A DNA stretch of 14,841 nucleotides. It comes from Podila epigama (Eukaryota; Mortierellomycota; Mortierellomycetes; Mortierellales; Mortierellaceae). Made by a program: the position numbers and the translations under genes. The stretch's first letter is position 1. Every line of letters begins with the position of its first letter. The notes beneath the pieces were generated by a model, which was not told the DNA's origin, ran no database searches, and saw only the letters and a program-made list of their open reading frames with translations. Location: positions 1 through 14,841 of the forward strand of contig JAAAVE010000113.1 of assembly GCA_015679605.1 (NCBI GenBank), written 5' to 3'. Below are positions 13,148 to 14,841 of the stretch, piece by piece.

Positions 13148-13330
13148 GCTTCGCCTTCAATAAAATAATAAATCACGTGTATGTCGTTTCATTTTATCAC
13201 CCAGCATCGTATTTTTCAATTCAATTGCATGTTTAAACAATCACACTTGGCCCCATCGTCTGACGCTTCAACAACGACCCAACCATCATCCAGTCAGAAA
13301 TAATTCAAAGTTCGGAAAAAAATACAAACA
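13148..13330. other. Short spacer between SMC5 and the sigma-adaptin gene
   Basis: The 183 nt between the SMC5 stop and the sigma ATG must hold the SMC5 3' UTR and the whole sigma promoter. Apart from the poly(A) hexamers and a CACGTG E-box hexamer at about 13174-13179, no structure was recognised. Confidence 0.5.
13159..13172 (+). terminator. Two overlapping-range AATAAA poly(A) signals of SMC5
   Basis: AATAAA occurs at 13159-13164 and again at 13167-13172, only 12-20 nt after the SMC5 stop. This implies a very short 3' UTR, consistent with the nearby start of the next gene. Confidence 0.5.
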
Positions 13331-14471
13331 ATGGTGAGTATGACGAGATTGCCAAATGAAAAGTAAGGGTAATAAAGGACTACAACGAGAAGGGGACAAG
13401 GATGGACACACAACTTGTTTTTTTGACTTTGAACAGGGACCAAACATGATGAGAGACTTCATCAGGAGATGCTCATGCGATGCAGAGTGCTAATGGGACA
13501 TAGGGTTGAGTTCAGCTGTTGTTTATCCCATACCACGATGCACAACAGGATGTGGTATGCAGCATGTAGCATTGGCGATGTGCTTGCAGGGGGGAGGCAC
13601 ATGCAATTCTCAAGAAACAAGATTTCGATAGCACCTTGCGCTTTTTTGGACTGACTTTGTAGCTCTTCCTTTTCTATTTTTATTTTATCGATTATTTTTT
13701 TTGCTAGATCAACTTCATTCTCATTTTCAATAGACAGGGCAAGATCCGGTTGACGCGATGGTATCAATATATGACTGACAAGCAAAAGGCATCACTGAGT
13801 CAGGATGTTGTAACACAGATCTTGGCGAGGAAACGTGGCATGTGTAATATCCTGGAACTGGAGGGTAGACGCGAGGGACGAGGCAAAGCCATTTACAAGA
13901 GGTAAATATATATAGAGAGACAGAGACAGAGAGAAGTAGTCAATAGTCGTTTCGTTTCTTTTTGAATGTGTGTGCATAGAATGTTGATGAGATACTGAAA
14001 AAAAATATATCCTATTGACACTTTAGGTACGCCTCACTGTTCTTTTGCTTTGGCATTGACTGGAATGACAATGAGTTGTCAGGGTTGGAGGTGTTGCACA
14101 AGTATGTTGAATGTCTGGATCAGTACTTTGGGAACGTATGCGAATTGGATATTATCTACAACTACTCTGCGGTAAGCTAGTTTTCTATATGCTCACTTTG
14201 GAAGTCAAGTTGGAATGGGAGAGATGGATAGATGGATGCAAATGGGTGCCATTGTGAAAAGGAAAGAATGCTCTAAGAATATAGATTAATAACACGCGAA
14301 TGTTTTTATTGTTGAACTTGTTAGGCATATCAAGTGATGGATGAGATGCTGCTAGGGGGACATGCACAGGAGACGAACAAAAAGATTGTTGTCAAGCACT
14401 GCAAGGGATTTGATAAACTGGAAGAGTCAGACAGCATTGTGCACAGCCTCAGGGCCTCGAATATTGCCTAG
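13331..14471 (+). CDS. Clathrin adaptor complex small (sigma) subunit, AP-1-like
   Basis: Sigma subunits are the small longin-fold chains of adaptor complexes that select cargo and recruit clathrin coats; AP-1 works at the trans-Golgi and endosomes. Exons 13331-13333, 13708-13901, 14027-14171 and 14325-14471 join in frame to 162 residues. The first exon is only the ATG, followed by a GTGAGT donor; the spliced start reads [13 protein letters not shown], the expected longin strand with the family's usual second residue. Further family blocks are [19 protein letters not shown][14 protein letters not shown] and DEMLLGG. The LARK/MCN block, KRYASLFF and a C-terminal tail beyond the usual sigma-2 end favour AP-1 over AP-2 or AP-4. 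However, the segment between CNILE and YKRY is about five residues longer than AP-1 and close to AP-3 in length. So sigma is firm, while the complex assignment is tentative. Confidence 0.88.
13529..13559 (+). other. Perfect 8-bp hairpin inside the first sigma intron
   Basis: CATACCAC at 13529-13536 pairs with GTGGTATG at 13552-13559 across a 15-nt loop. It lies in the long 374-nt intron that follows the start-codon exon. It may be chance or an intronic RNA structure. Confidence 0.4.
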
Positions 14472-14547
14472 ATGTCTTTGTTATGATTCATTTTGCCGTA
14501 CTGTCATCCAACACGAACCATCTTGTCGTCCCTGTCAACTTACACAT

Positions 14548-14616
14548 AGGCAGGCAGACACACAGACAGGCACACAGGCATACAAACACACACTCAGACA
14601 GAGAGAGGCAGAGACA
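14548..14616. repeat. Degenerate CAGACA/CACA repeat
   Basis: Repeated AGGCAGGCAGACACACAGACAGGC-like units grade into GACAGAGAGAGGCAGAGAC. This is simple-sequence DNA in the 3' flank of the sigma gene. Confidence 0.75.
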
Positions 14617-14775
14617 AGTGCATATAAACCATAGATCGCGTTTACCCATGTTACCTATGAATATGCTTATATTTTTTTACTGCGTTGAGCTGACGACAAT
14701 TGACGAGGGGGGGAAGGAAACGCGCAGAATCGTGGCTGTGTCGTGTCACCCACCTATTGTTATGTGTGCGTCAGT

Positions 14776-14795
14776 CACTTCACTTCACTTCACTT
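14776..14795 (+). repeat. (CACTT)4 pentanucleotide repeat
   Basis: Four perfect CACTT units in pyrimidine-rich sequence near the right edge. The same pentamer (as TTCAC x3) occurs in the CT tract upstream of the Sel1 gene. Confidence 0.85.
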
Positions 14796-14841
14796 TCAAT
14801 TAGATATCTTTCACTCACATCCACTCATCCACTCTATCTCA

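Larger units (their letters stand above)
14472..14841. other. 3' flank of the sigma gene and probable promoter of a following gene
   Basis: After the TAG at 14469-14471 there is a degenerate CAGACA/CACACA-rich stretch (about 14548-14616). Pyrimidine-rich sequence with TTCAC and CTC units then runs to the window edge, resembling the CT tract before the Sel1 gene. No coding region was recognised. Confidence 0.5.

Noticed and set aside
13462-13785. 107-aa minus-strand open frame in the sigma intron
   Set aside because: It overlaps the antisense of sigma exon 2 and has no recognisable domain; best explained as chance in the long intron.

Overview
This window reads as nuclear DNA of a filamentous, early-diverging fungus, most likely Mucoromycota; that placement is an inference from gene content and architecture, with no lineage marker behind it. 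Genes are closely spaced and cut by many short spliceosomal introns, mostly about 60 to 150 nt. Donors are nearly all GTA-type, and CTAAC/CTAAT-like branch sites precede many acceptors. Spacers are full of CT-rich tracts, homopolymers and microsatellites. I see no bacterial operon, prophage, transposase, CRISPR array, rRNA or tRNA.

Layout from left to right. (1) At 1-247 is the 3' part of an intron carrying GTT and GT microsatellites. It is followed by the last two exons (248-733) of a plus-strand gene I do not recognise. (2) Positions 734-2633 are a long repeat-rich spacer ending in a CT-rich promoter-like tract. (3) A single-exon plus-strand gene (2642-4333) encodes a Sel1-repeat protein with a His/Ser-rich N-terminus, preceded by a two-codon uORF that overlaps its start codon. 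(4) A previously hidden, spliced minus-strand gene lies at 4430-4971, tail to tail with the Sel1 gene. I inferred it from two introns that restore one continuous frame; its function is unknown. (5) A plus-strand homeodomain transcription factor (about 4960-7235) has its homeobox at the extreme C-terminus and probably one intron near 5664-5770/5773. (6) A complete SMC5 gene occupies 7964-13147: 18 exons and 1095 codons, reconstructed from end to end. (7) A clathrin-adaptor sigma subunit (13331-14471) has a first exon consisting only of the ATG. (8) Positions 14472-14841 are spacer, probably leading into the promoter of the next gene.

The genes do not form a pathway. They are unrelated housekeeping or regulatory genes: SMC5 for genome maintenance, sigma adaptin for vesicle coats, a homeobox factor for transcription and a Sel1 scaffold for signalling or cell wall. 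I found no convincing new multi-gene system. The most useful new items are the unannotated spliced minus-strand gene, its head-to-head overlap with the homeobox gene, the unusual start-codon exon and insertion of the sigma subunit, a 54-nt in-frame cryptic intron in SMC5, and the minimal overlapping uORF of the Sel1 gene.
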